From the NCBI GenBank assembly GCA_021186555.1, contig JAJKFL010000005.1:4906321-4970320 (forward strand): a stretch of DNA of 64,000 bases, read 5' to 3'. The translations under genes were made by a program, and so were the position numbers. Shown piece by piece: positions 36,001 through 48,900 of the stretch; within the stretch, counting starts at the first letter, position 1, and each line of letters opens with the position of its first letter. The notes under the pieces are model-generated. The model ran no database searches. It was not told where the DNA came from and saw only the letters and a program-made list of their open reading frames with translations. The DNA comes from Reticulitermes speratus. Its lineage: Eukaryota > Arthropoda > Insecta > Blattodea > Rhinotermitidae.

Positions 36001-39000
36001 TGATGGCTCATAGAGAGCCGAAACATGTGTAGGGTTTGATTGTGATAAGGGGCTGATTTGCACCTTATTAGTGATTTGTGCATTTTGTTGGTGAAAGTCT
36101 AGATATAAAGAAATGTCTTGCAGAATTTGCAGATGAGTTTGTGTGGTCACTGCATTGGTGTTACCGATGAGAGGAAAGAACACACTACAGAGGACTTCAG
36201 AGGCATGACATTCACACCAAACTTCCATAAGATCTGTCTGTTGGTAAAAAAAAGTTATTAGACACTGGTAGGCACACAGATGTTACGATAACATCACTGT
36301 ACATTTATTCATGAAAGTAAAGTTCTCCCTAGAACAGGCCATGAAGGCCCAGAGGGGGGAGTAGAGGCATAGCTCTACTCTTTCTTTAACCTTGGCGCTA
36401 GATGGGGGTTGGTGGTTAAAGCCACACCCTGGCTGCTTTACCCCCGGGAATGACCTGGTACCCATTGTATACGAGGCTGGGTGGGCCCCAAGGCTGGTCT
36501 GGATGGGTGTGGAAAATCTCACCCCACTGGGATTTGATCCCCGGACCGTCCAGCCCGTAGTGAGTTGCTATACAGACTGAGCTACCTCGGCACACTTATT
36601 TATTCATGTGTAAAGTATTCCAAAACGTAATGACTTAATTTTAGCAGAAGCCCTGTGAAAGGCTACGGCAAATACATGTTAATGGGTTATCTGTTGCACA
36701 GTGGACAAATCTTGAAATAAAAATTGTAAGTTGATTAAGTTCTTTAATAGAATATGCACTTCCTTCCTTCATACAACTGTATGAGGTACTTCAGTTTAAA
36801 TTGCATATATTAACGAAACACTTAACGCAGATAAATAATTTTTGTAGCAATCTGCATTATAAGACTGAGCGAATGCGTCACTGCCAGTGGTAACTTCCGA
36901 ATCATTGTTTCACAGAATTGCACACAAGCTAGAACAGTGTGTATTTAATATTAAAGACCTGAATTTGCATATGCAAATACACATAAAAAACACCCTTAAA
37001 ATTCATTTTATATATTTAGGCAACAAGAAAATTTACTGCATTTTTGAGACATGGTTCAATAATCTCTGTCCCATTTTCCACAAAACGCCGTTTATTTCAT
37101 ACTTTAACTTTTTCGGTTCAAATAATGTTTTTCATAAACCATGTGCTAAAATTTAAATACCAACCCAGTCGGATAAAGGTTTATAGTGAAAATATTTCAT
37201 TCTGCTGGTTGTTTGGTCCAAGAGCAGTAATTTTCATTGGAAATTCAATCACAAGGAAGGTTCAAGCAGGTCAGCAGGCACGAACATACCCTCTCATGCC
37301 CCACTCTGTCCTTATACTCTCCTTTTACTTGTCATATAATCGGTTATCGTCTCAAGACAGACTGTGTCTGGCGCAGACAGAACATTAAGCAATTTAAACT
37401 TAACTTCAGGTCCAAGAGCTGCCACAGAGCTGGTCCACTTGGATTCCGAGACGGGCGAGATAGTAGTGGCCAACAAGATAGACCATGAACAGTTTCCCTT
37501 TCTCAACTTCACTGTACGAGCTACTGATTCAGGAGTGCCGCCACGCTCGAGTCTGGCAGATATTTTCATTCAAGTGCTGGATGAGAATGACAACAACCCG
37601 TACTTCGTGGGTGATGTGAGCAACATCACTGTTCGAGAGGATGCTCCCGTTGGTGAGTCTGCAGTGCACGTCTCATATCCATGAAGGCTTGGGCATGTGG
37701 GATGTAAATCCTGATTTAGACTGTTGCTGTTGGTGACTTGTCATGAATGTCTTCTGTCTGTACCTGTAGAAACTGTAAATCCTTATATTTATAGTCTGAC
37801 AAATGTACAATTTAATCACATTAACTGTGTAACACTGTCCTACATGTTTTGAACCCTTAATTCGGGTTCATCCTCAGGGACTCATCATCTCAAATTACAC
37901 ACTTTTACATTAATTGGTACAATTGGCACATAAATTCTTTACAATATATATACTGGTTAAAATAAATAAAAGGTAAAAAATGTATTGTTGGTTGTTTCAA
38001 GTCTTACATTGGTTAAAATGTTAAAAGCTGAATAAAAGTTGAATAATCTGTATTGTTTTGACATCCTGTTTATCGGAGTTGGTTGCCTATTAGGTGGTGA
38101 GATCTGTGAATTATGATCACTCTATACTCTTGCAAATCCTGTTATTATTTCATCTTTTTATTGGTCTTGCAGGAACTGAAATCGCAACGATTGAAGCACG
38201 GGACGCTGACTCAGGTGATTTTGGAAAAGTCACCTATTTGTTGGATCGCATGTCTTCTCAGGTAACTGATAAACTTGATTATTTCAGTCTGTTGTGATAC
38301 AAACAAATTGCAACTTTACAGAATTACTCCCATTGTTTACTGTCTTTTTTTTAGGGAAAATTCCAAATAAATTCCAAAACCGGAGTTTTAAGTGTGTCTG
38401 ACAAACTTAATCGTGAAGAGCAGAGCACCTACATGCTTATCACTGAAGCATGGGACAATTACCAGTTTGGATATGCCAGTGGAGAAAGTAGAAATGCTTT
38501 CAAACAAATTGGGTATGTACAAACAAGTACACAATTATGACAGTAAATGTACAATTACTGACTACACATCATGGAACACAACTATATCAGTAGTGTAGTG
38601 ACATTTTTGGAGGCTTGGATGCAGCTTCAGTATTGGGACCCCCTATGTGCTTCTACCTCCTAGACCATCCCACCCACTGCAAACCCTAAACACCATAGAA
38701 AAGCATTGTTTTGTTGCAGTAAAAGATGTCCTACGACATGCATAATGAGAGCTACCACTGACTTTCCTGATCACTAAGAGGCTACTAAGATATGGTATGT
38801 GAACATGGGCTGTGAATGTATCTGTTGCTTGGTATGGGTGTGAAGTTTGGTCTCTTACCCTAAGCAAAGACAGAGACTGAAGATTAAATTAAGTTTCAGA
38901 CCAACTGATGCACAACTAAAACCACTTTTATTGTAGCTTTATTATAATTGTTAAAATTATACCCCTACACGTGTTTCGATCCAAGGATCATCATCAGGGT

Positions 39001-42000
39001 TTTTTTGTTGAAACCTACTGTCACTTCAATCACATGATTTTAAAAAGTCCAACAGCACATTAAAACTTATGTATTATAAGTTAAAATCTTGTTAAAAGTC
39101 TTTGTTAAAAGTTGTATAATAGTTGTAAAAGTATTGTAGACAGTTGATTGTGGAAGTGCGGGCATGTAGAATTGTGATATTGTGGACGTATGATATGTGT
39201 GTCTTGTGGGGAGCGAAGTGTACTATCTGTCGTGCGGTGAAAAGTACTATGATGGAGTGTCTGGTTCGGAAGATTGTGTGCTGGCCAGTATTATTATATA
39301 TATATATAATTATATGTCATATATTATAATAAAGCTACAATAAAAGTGGTTTTAGTTGTGCATCAGTTGGTCTGAAACTTAATTTAATATGACGAAGATG
39401 CACGGTGTCAACAATGGAAAGAGACTGAAGATGTTTGAGAACAGATACTGGGGATGATATTTGGAGTTACAAAATAACATGCCACTGGTGTAAACAGTGA
39501 GAAGCTACGTAATTTGTAATCTTCACCAGCTGTTATTACAGTGATTAAATCACATATGGGAGACAGGTAGTGAAAACAAAACCAGATGAAAGTCACGAGG
39601 TGAAAAGAACCCATGTGTGATGTACACACACATTGGAGGGTAACACTGAACTGGAATTTAGACAGCTAGAATGTCAGGATGACATTTGACTGATCTGGCT
39701 TATGACAGGGACCAGTTTCAGGATCTTGTGCACACATTACGAAGCCCCTGTGCTAAGATCAGAAAATGTTAACACTGAAAAGTTAAAGAGCATTTTTATG
39801 ACAATATCTTTCTTTTTCTTATCTGTATTTATATTTTTGGATTGTACCTTTATGACTGGGATTGTGATACTATGTTGACAAAATTAATAGATTTTACAAT
39901 TAAACTCTCTGAAGGTGTAAGGAGCCAAGGGCTCAGGAACCAGGTGTAGCCAAGTCTCCTGCACCATAGTACCTATTCTCCTATCACATATATTAGTAGA
40001 TATTACTAGTAAATTTAATTATATCTAATTAAAGTAAGCTAACTTAACACAAACCACACCTAATGATGAATAAAAAAGTGTATGAAGTAAAGAAAAATAA
40101 ACTGAACCCACAGCTAATGCCAGTTTAACTGTCAGATTTTTCATCATATATTAGCAGCACAGAATTACTATTGCAATGTGCTCAGTTCACTGAAAGAATT
40201 ATGAACTATGGGACAGGAGTGGGGTATGTTAGCCCCAAAAACCATCAGCATCAACCAACGCCATGCAGTATCAAAGCATATAACATTGCACTCTGAACTT
40301 TACGTTACTTGTTCCTTACATTCTTTTTGATTAAAATAAATCTTACTCCGACAGATTTACACTGTATATCAATATGAAAACATCAAACAAAAATTACATA
40401 GAACTAGTGCAGCTATTTGGTACAATAAGTTATGTCGACAACTGCAGCTAACACCAACAGTGTACATTTGTCAGAGTAACATTTATTTTAATTGCACTCT
40501 GAATAATCCACAATGTGAAAACATCACAACATATCTTGGCCTTATTCAGGGTGTAAACCTTGTTCTTAAAATGCTACACTTTGGAAACTGTTGCTGTCTC
40601 CAGGTAGGCATGGCAGAGCCTAATCTTAGAACATCTGTTGGGAAGGGTTACTTTTAATCCCAAAGATGGAAGCAGAACAATTATCAGAAAGAGTATTTTA
40701 TAAAGCTTAGGTGACAGGATATAAGATAAACTATGACACCCTTTAAAATTTTTCAGAAATGAACAACAAACGCCTAAAAACTCTGCTGGTGTTTTAAGTC
40801 TTCCATGTTGATCACAATGAATGAGGGTGAGAGAAACACAAGTGTCTCATTTAGAGATGGTGTTCAATGTTAAGATTAGTGTCAGGGTTAGATGAATGAA
40901 ATGTGAGTATATAGCACTGGTTGCATGATACCGACATGGAGAAACCAATGTACTCAGAGAAAAACTTGTCCCAATGCCACTATGTCCACCATAAGTCCCA
41001 AGGGAACAGCGTCATTATGACTGCTTGTAAGCACATTTTGTCTTCATGCAGACGTGTTTCTCTATGCAATAAAAATTTCATCAACTTGTACACGAATTAA
41101 GCAAAGTAACCTGGCTGCTCTCCTTCTTCAGTGTCAACATAGTGGATGTGAATGATGAAGCCCCTGTGTTTGAGCCAATCTATGGCTGTGTGACAATCAC
41201 TGAATTCCATGATCTACATGACGTAGTGACAACTGTGAAGGCCTCAGATGCAGACGATCCCAACACACCCAATGGCAGAATGCTGTTCTCAATAATTGGT
41301 GGCAATGATCTGGGTATGTGCATTTGATACTCCAGCTGTTCTGTATTGACTTTAACAGGATTCAGGTCGTTGAGTGCAACTGAACCTAACATAACACCAT
41401 GCAGTAAATCTAACAGCCTTTATTGTGCCCATTAAGCTGCAAAAAGATGACAGTCTGATATGTCAAATGTAGATATACGCAATACACAGCGACCTGAAAT
41501 TTCACACATGCGTGCACACTCACACACACTGAAGGAAGTTTCAAAAACATTAGGTAACAAACACTCTGATGCAAAGAACTTTATTCTGACCTTAATACAT
41601 ACGTCATGCAAATGATAGATGCTAAAAATCAACCGTCCATGTAGTCACATTGACATTTAACCAACTGTCCTACTGTGGTACCAGCGCCTGTATCCTGGTG
41701 TAGAAGAAACTGGTGTCAAGTGTCTGTAGCCAGGGGGTGACAGCTTGGATCATGTTGGCATCTGTTTCAAACTGCTTGCCAGCCAGGTGCCATTAAGAAG
41801 TGCAATCAGAGGGAAATCACACAGCCCCATACTGCCAATTGTACATGTTTTTGGCTCTACGGGTAGGAGGTTACAGACCATCCTCCCTACAGCCCTGATC
41901 TTGTGTGCCCAGTGACTTCCCTCTCTTTTGACTCCTTCAGAAGCACTGGCCGGCAAGCAGATTGCAACAGACGCTGATGTGAAGCAAGGTGTCACCTTCT

Positions 42001-45000
42001 GGCTATAGATAATTGACACTGATGCCAAGGTGGGACATACACTTAAATATCGGTAGCAACTACATGGAGGTCTGATGTGTACCATCTACTACCATGTGCC
42101 ATGTATTTAGTGAGGTCAGAATAAAGTTTTTGGCATGAGTGTCTGCTACCTTATTTTTTGAAACTCATTTGTATATATGTACGAGGTGCTACCTAAAAGT
42201 TCAGGGAATTTGCCCATTAAAAAAAAATAAATAAATAACAAAAAAACAATAGAAAATAAATAACAAAGTAAAGTAAATATATAGGGTCTTTCTGGAGGTA
42301 TCTACCATACTTTGGGAGAACATTCCTTAGGTTAAATTACATCTATATGACCAAAAATACCTACATTCGAAGTTGAATGTTATGGAGTTAATGGTGAGAT
42401 AAGTTTCAAGGAATGAAAACTGTTATAAACTGATTACCAAATTTGTAGGTCCAGTAATGTTAACACCTGTATTTAATATTGAATTGATATCTAAGCGACA
42501 TTATTTTATTATAATGAATCGTATTAATGAGGGCACTTTTCAAGATGGACTGCAAGGTCTAATGCTCTGAGTACAATATGCAGCAATTACACAGTACAAA
42601 AGAAGTGACAGGATGTGTAAGCAGTGGGTAGAATGGGGGGATGAGTTTGACTGTCTTTTGTTGTAGTGAAAATTTATTATGCATAATAATAAAATATTAA
42701 TTTTTCAAATGTGCTAATATAAAAATGTGGTAACTCAATATTTTTATTATGAGGAGATAGTGTTTTATTAATACCGCTCTCTTCTGGGATGTGAAGCTGT
42801 GTAGTCTGGTGCTGGTTACTGATGCCACAGAAACCTGCAGCATCCATCATCAGGGTGGATGTCTACACAGCACTGCATCCCAGATGACTGCAGTTTTAAT
42901 ACAGTAAAACCCCTGTTTAATGAACTGCTGGGGGATTAGAATATATTTCACTAAATCGAGATTTTCATTAAATGGAGGTTTTCAATTAATATGGAGCTAT
43001 TGTCGGGACATGAAAAAATCATTACTAAATCCAGGATTTCACTAAATGCGGGAACATTAAATCGCGGTTTTACTGTATTCCCTTCTGTGAAACTCAGACC
43101 TCATATAGTAGATCACTGTTTGGAATATTGTGAAACTTTGCAGATCAGGCTGTACATTTAGCAGGTACACCCAGATTGGAGCTACAGTGTCTTATGTTAA
43201 AGTTTGTTATTGTATAGTTTAACTAACATGTAATCACTCTTGTTGTTCAGAACTATTCATGATAGAGAACACAGACTTCTCTTCTGCACGGATCATGGCA
43301 GCTCGGCCTCTGAAAGGACTGTACGGTAACTACACGCTGTTGGTACAGGCACAAGACCTAGGCATTCCATCTAACGCTGTCACCACAGAGATCTCCGTCT
43401 GTGTCAATGACTTCAATGACAACACTCCGCACTTCATCAGTCCTCAGCACAACACTACCATCAGAGTGCCAGAGGTTTGTCATGTCATGTTTTGAGAAAA
43501 CTAGTCCCAGTGCCACTTTGTCCATCACAAATCCCATACTGATTGGCCCCGCATTGAACGCAGGCCTCGGTGAGAGGCTAGTAAGTTAACATCCTAAACC
43601 ACTGTACAGTCCAATGGCATTTCCTCTGGATACAAACATGAGTAGGTGAATACACAAAAAGTCTTATGTCAAGTTACATACATTCATCCAGTGGACAGTG
43701 TCCCAGCATAACTGCTGTGTAATCAGCCACTTTTACAAAGGTTTACAGAATCACTGAGGCAATGATTTTGGTTTTTCTTGGCAGAATGCGACACTGGGAA
43801 GCACGGTGATCCAGGTGCAGGCTGTTGATGATGACATAGGATCTAACGGAGCTGTTCGTTACAGACTGAAGCACGACCTAGTAGGCAACTGGCGAACATT
43901 TTCCATTGATGAAGTGACAGGCATTATTCAACTTAAGAAGCAACTTGACAGGCAGAAGCAGAAGGTTTATGAGGTAATACATGCAGTGCTACAGCTGGGA
44001 GCTTGTTAGCAGTTCTCTACAGTGACTGGCTATGGGCCAGATTGACTGGAATTCAATTCCTGGAAAGTGCAGAAATATTTTTCTCTGTCGTCACGTGAAA
44101 TATGTTTCTGGGGTCTACTCATTTGCCTAGTAAGAGGGAACCAGTGGCCCTTTCCCTTGGAGAACCAAAGCAGGAAACTCTCACCTCTATCTATCTGTTA
44201 AGAAAATGTGCGGCTACACCTGCACTCCCCGTATGTTTTGATGGGATGGTATGTTATGTAATGTAGCGCAGGGACAGCTTTACTTTCTGCTGCTGGTATG
44301 GCTAACTGGAGGTTTACATTCATGTAAATTTGTGCTCTCGGCATTCAATGCTATCAGCTGAGATTTTAATTGGTAAGAAAGACACGTGACATAACAGCAA
44401 TGTATATTTCGTTTGCAATAATGAACTGGGATATTTCAATAAGAAAATATATTCCAGGGAGCATCCCTTTCAAGTTACACTCTGTGAACACATATTAGAA
44501 GGTCAGATCTCTTTGATTGTCCATCTGCATCCTTTATCCTCCAAATCAAGTAAATCTTGTAAAGGCAGTCACACAAACAGTTATGTGAATTTCATTTTGG
44601 TGTTCCTAGCCCAAGCCTGTTACAGGATATCATATGTTATTGTTTTTATTCTAGAAAAAAGAGGTGGTGATAGTTGCGAAGAAGCATAGATGAAGCCTAT
44701 TTTTAGCCTACTTTCCTCTCTTGAAGCAGAATGTGTTGGTAGTGCACACTGTTGCCAAGGCACTGAATTATATTGAGATTTCAGTCTTCTGCCACAGTGT
44801 ACAAGTATTTGAGGCCCTCACTCTTCTCGGTTCTTATGCAGTGTATTTGGTAGTGCTTGACTCTTGAAGATGGGACCGACAGGCTGTCCTGAAACATCAG
44901 TAAACAAGCACCCACATACACTGTGTAACAACCCAGAAGAGCAAGGACCTCATACTGAATTATGCTACATAAAACAGTTACTTGCGTTTGTGAGATCTGG

Positions 45001-45045
45001 CGTAGTTACAGTGGTGCTGATGAAGACTGAGTCTTGTGGGATATA

Positions 45046-45089
<44 letters not shown>

Positions 45090-45886
45090 TAATAATAATA
45101 ATAATAATAATAATACTCTAATAATACTTACAGATACGGGTGGAGGCATATGATCTTGGAGTCCCAACTCCGCTTTCATCAGATTTGGATTTAACGGTAT
45201 ATGTCAGAAATGTGAATGACTATGAACCACAGTTCCTGTTGGATGAGTACAACATTAATTTTACTGGTAAGATGATCTTAGACCTGTACCTCTCACATTT
45301 CACTCATGCAATGACATTCCATTACAGTGAACTTCTGAGGACATGAAACCTTTATCTGTAATAAAACAAATAAAACTTTGTTACAAAAGCTTTTAACATC
45401 TGTACAAAATCCTGCAAAGTGTAGTTTGCAGGACAGTTAAAATTGTCTACATTTTAACTGTTTTTCTCGTTTACACCATGTCACCTGTGTATAAAAGTGG
45501 CTACTTTAGTTTTATGCAGTATTGCCGTGGTTGGTTCTCTGATGATGATCTCTTGGGGATCGAAACATGTAGGAATATGTCGTGTGATATTATAATATAA
45601 ATATCTAAGAAACAATATTGTGCATTTTGTTTGTCTGAGTGTTGCGAATTAGTCATCAACAACGCACGGAATTAACAATATAAAAAATACACTGTCCTGC
45701 TATTCCACATTGTCTTTATTGTTTTCAGTCCAACAGTTGCATGCAATTCATTTTCTACATGTGCATTACAGCTCAGATAACTTTAAATATCCAGCTGTAC
45801 TAAGCTGGTTGTATAATGTAGAAAGCTCCTGACACATAATAGCTTCATTTCCCATTCACTTAATTTCCCTTAATTTACCTAAAAAT

Positions 45887-45917
<31 letters not shown>

Positions 45918-48900
45918 ACAAACAAACAAACAAAAACTAACAAATAAAAACTAACAAACACACTAACTACCTACCTACCTATATAACTAACTAACTAACT
46001 ATATGGAGCATAGGCCTTCTTGAGACGCTAACATTTCTTCAGGTAATCGAGAAACTTCCTGCATATTAAGGAAACCTGAAGGTTCATTACCCTGATCAGA
46101 AGCATTTGCCATTGGTCCCTATCTTAAGTCAGATGAATCCAGTTCATACCCTCTCACCCCATTCCCTTAACATCCATTTTAGTGTTACCCTCCCATCTAT
46201 GCTACGATCTTCTGAGCGGTCTCTTACATTCAGATTTTCCAACCAAAATCCTGCATGCATTCTTGTCCTGTCCCATGTGTGCCACATGCCCCATCTAACG
46301 CTAATAACATCTGGTGAAGAGTACAGATTATGAAGCTCCTAACTAGGCACTTTGCACCTGCCTCATGACATTCTGTCTTAGTTCCAGGTGTTCTCCTCAC
46401 TACCCCGTGGGTGACTGCCCTCAGTCTGTGTTTTTCCCTCACTGTGAGAGACCACGTTTCACATTCATTCTGTACTCTGTCTTAGACAGCTCCGTAGCCT
46501 CTTCCAAAGCGAGTTCTCCACAGGGTGTGATCTAGTGCTTCCTCTTTCAATTTCCAGTATCTTCTCTTTTCCTTAAGGTCATCCAGTAGCTGTTTACATC
46601 TTCTCCCTCATCTTCCCGTCATTTCTATCCTTCCTTATAACTTTCCTTCAATCATGTGTTTCAGAAGGCAGTTTCTACGTAAGATGTGACCAATCCAGTT
46701 AGCCTTTCTTCTTTTTATTGTATGTAGGATATTCACACCCACAAAAAAAACAGGGACAATTATATGTATGTGTAGAACAGGTGTACAATTTAAAGCAACA
46801 GAATGCATGTGCATACAAGGAAGAACACAATTACAGCTGGAAGCCAGTTATTTCCTCTTTACTGTTCGTATTGTCCTTATGTGAATGTGTAACTGCAGAG
46901 CATTCTGAGCCGGGACTAGAGCGCCGCAGACTGATAGATACGGTAGACAGAGACGAAGTGGATGACTTGGATGACCCACCAACACCTGTGTGTTACTTTA
47001 TTGTTGGCGGCAATGAGGATGAATACTTTGCCATCGAACCACTTCGACATGACATCATGGTGAGTCCTCAAAAATAAAATGTGTGGAACAGTGCACTCCA
47101 ACAGAATACACATACTTTATAAACATATTTTTTTGTGATTTTTCATACTCAGTGGCTTTGATTTTTCCTTTATTTCAGGTTTAAAGAAATTACTCTATCT
47201 GTAAGTCCTTTGTGGCAAATCTGCACTACAGATATCATACTACATAATTCAAAATTATTTTCCCACGCCAATATTTGAGAAAACTGATGGACCTCGATAT
47301 TAACATCACATAAAATAAGGATAACGGTGGACCAACACACACACCACAATTAAGTTTTCCTCACAGTTTTTGTTTACCTGTCAATGTCAAATTTAATTAA
47401 AATGCATTTGATGGCTTTAGGAATGAAACACAAAAACTGACAGGCACAGTATCCACATCATGTATTATTCACTTTGTGAAATTAATATACAGGGCATACA
47501 CAAAAGAATGGTGCGGTTTCAAAAGTGAATAAAAAATTTATGTCTCACCTTACACGGGCACAACATACACCATCAGCGGCGGCAACTGTCCAAGTTTCTC
47601 ATGCGCTACCAGCAGTTCGCTTCTCATGCTTACTGCGTGGAATGTACGAGTGCTTCTCAATCGTGTTCTTCCACAGCGCTGGATCGGACGTGCTGTTGCA
47701 AATGGAGACAAGAACCTTCTCCCTTGGCCACCCCGTTCGCCAGATCTTACACCGTGCGATTTCTTACTTTGGGGGTTCGTTAAAGACAGCGTTTATGTAC
47801 CACCATTGCCCACGTCCATCCATGAAATTCGTGATCGGATAACGCATGCACTGCAGGCCATTACAGCGGACATGCTACACCGGGTCTGGGATGAGTTTGA
47901 TTACCGTGTGGATGTGTTTCGTGTGACCCAGGGTGCATACATTGAAGGATTGTAATTACCAAATGAGAAACTTGGACAGTTGCCGCCGCTGACGGTGTAT
48001 GTTGTGCCCGTGTAAGGTGAGAAATACATTTTTTATTCACTTTTGAAACCGCACCATTCTTTTGTGTATGCCCTGTATAAGGGCAATTAAAATGTATTTT
48101 AATCTTATCCTCTCAGTTCCTTTTGCCTTCTGAATGATCCTCTAGTAAAATACTGTATGCACCTGTTGTGTTTCCATTTGAGCCACATGAGATCATAATA
48201 TCCCAGGAAGCCGTGCCATGGCTCAGGCAGTTACTCGTCAGCCTCTCACCGTGGAGGCCCAGGTTCAATCCCAGGCCAGTGGTGGACGTGGCACTGGGAT
48301 AGGTTTTACTCTGAGTACTTCAGTTTTAGCCTGTCACCATCATTCCACAAAGGCATAATACCCATTCATTCATCACCAATGCTATACAATCTTAGCAATT
48401 AAGTAATACTCTTTTTAACAATAACAGTAATAACGTACTTGCACTGCCACAACAGTACAAGACAACCTGCACAAATCACAAACATTTATTATTCTCTGAT
48501 ATCCCAAGTAGCTCAAAATATTTTTCTCTATTGTGATTTCGAACAGTTGTAAATTATTTTGTTTCTTCAAAGGAAGTGATATAATGTTGTGACCATAAGA
48601 AATGAGTGGAAAAAATACATGGTATTTAGTCACATTGTTTCACAGTGTACTTAACTGAACTGTGTGTCCTTTAAGGTTGTTAAAGAGCTGGATCGCGAAA
48701 TTCGTGACAATTATACACTGCTGATTAAAGCTACTGAAGATTGCATCCACTCACCAGCAAATCAGAGCATCTTTGATCCAAGTGATGATACACTTCTTCA
48801 GGTGATAGTGGCAGTAAATGACATAAATGACAATGCTCCACGTTTTGTGAAACGTGTGTTTACTGGCGGAGTCACCACAGAAGCCGACTTTGGTACAGAG

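Larger units (their letters stand above)
35777..36102. mobile_element. Penelope-like short element with two inverted hammerhead motifs
   Basis: Arms of about 130 bp (35811-35940 and about 35970-36102) are nearly perfect inverted copies around a loop of about 30 bp. A direct repeat ATATAAAGAAAT (35765-35776, 36103-36114) fits a 12-bp target duplication. This leaves a one-sided tail of 34 bp (35777-35810). Each arm contains a hammerhead core. No reverse transcriptase frame, so nonautonomous. Tail plus inverted arms plus hammerhead is the layout known for Penelope-like retroelements. Confidence 0.75.
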
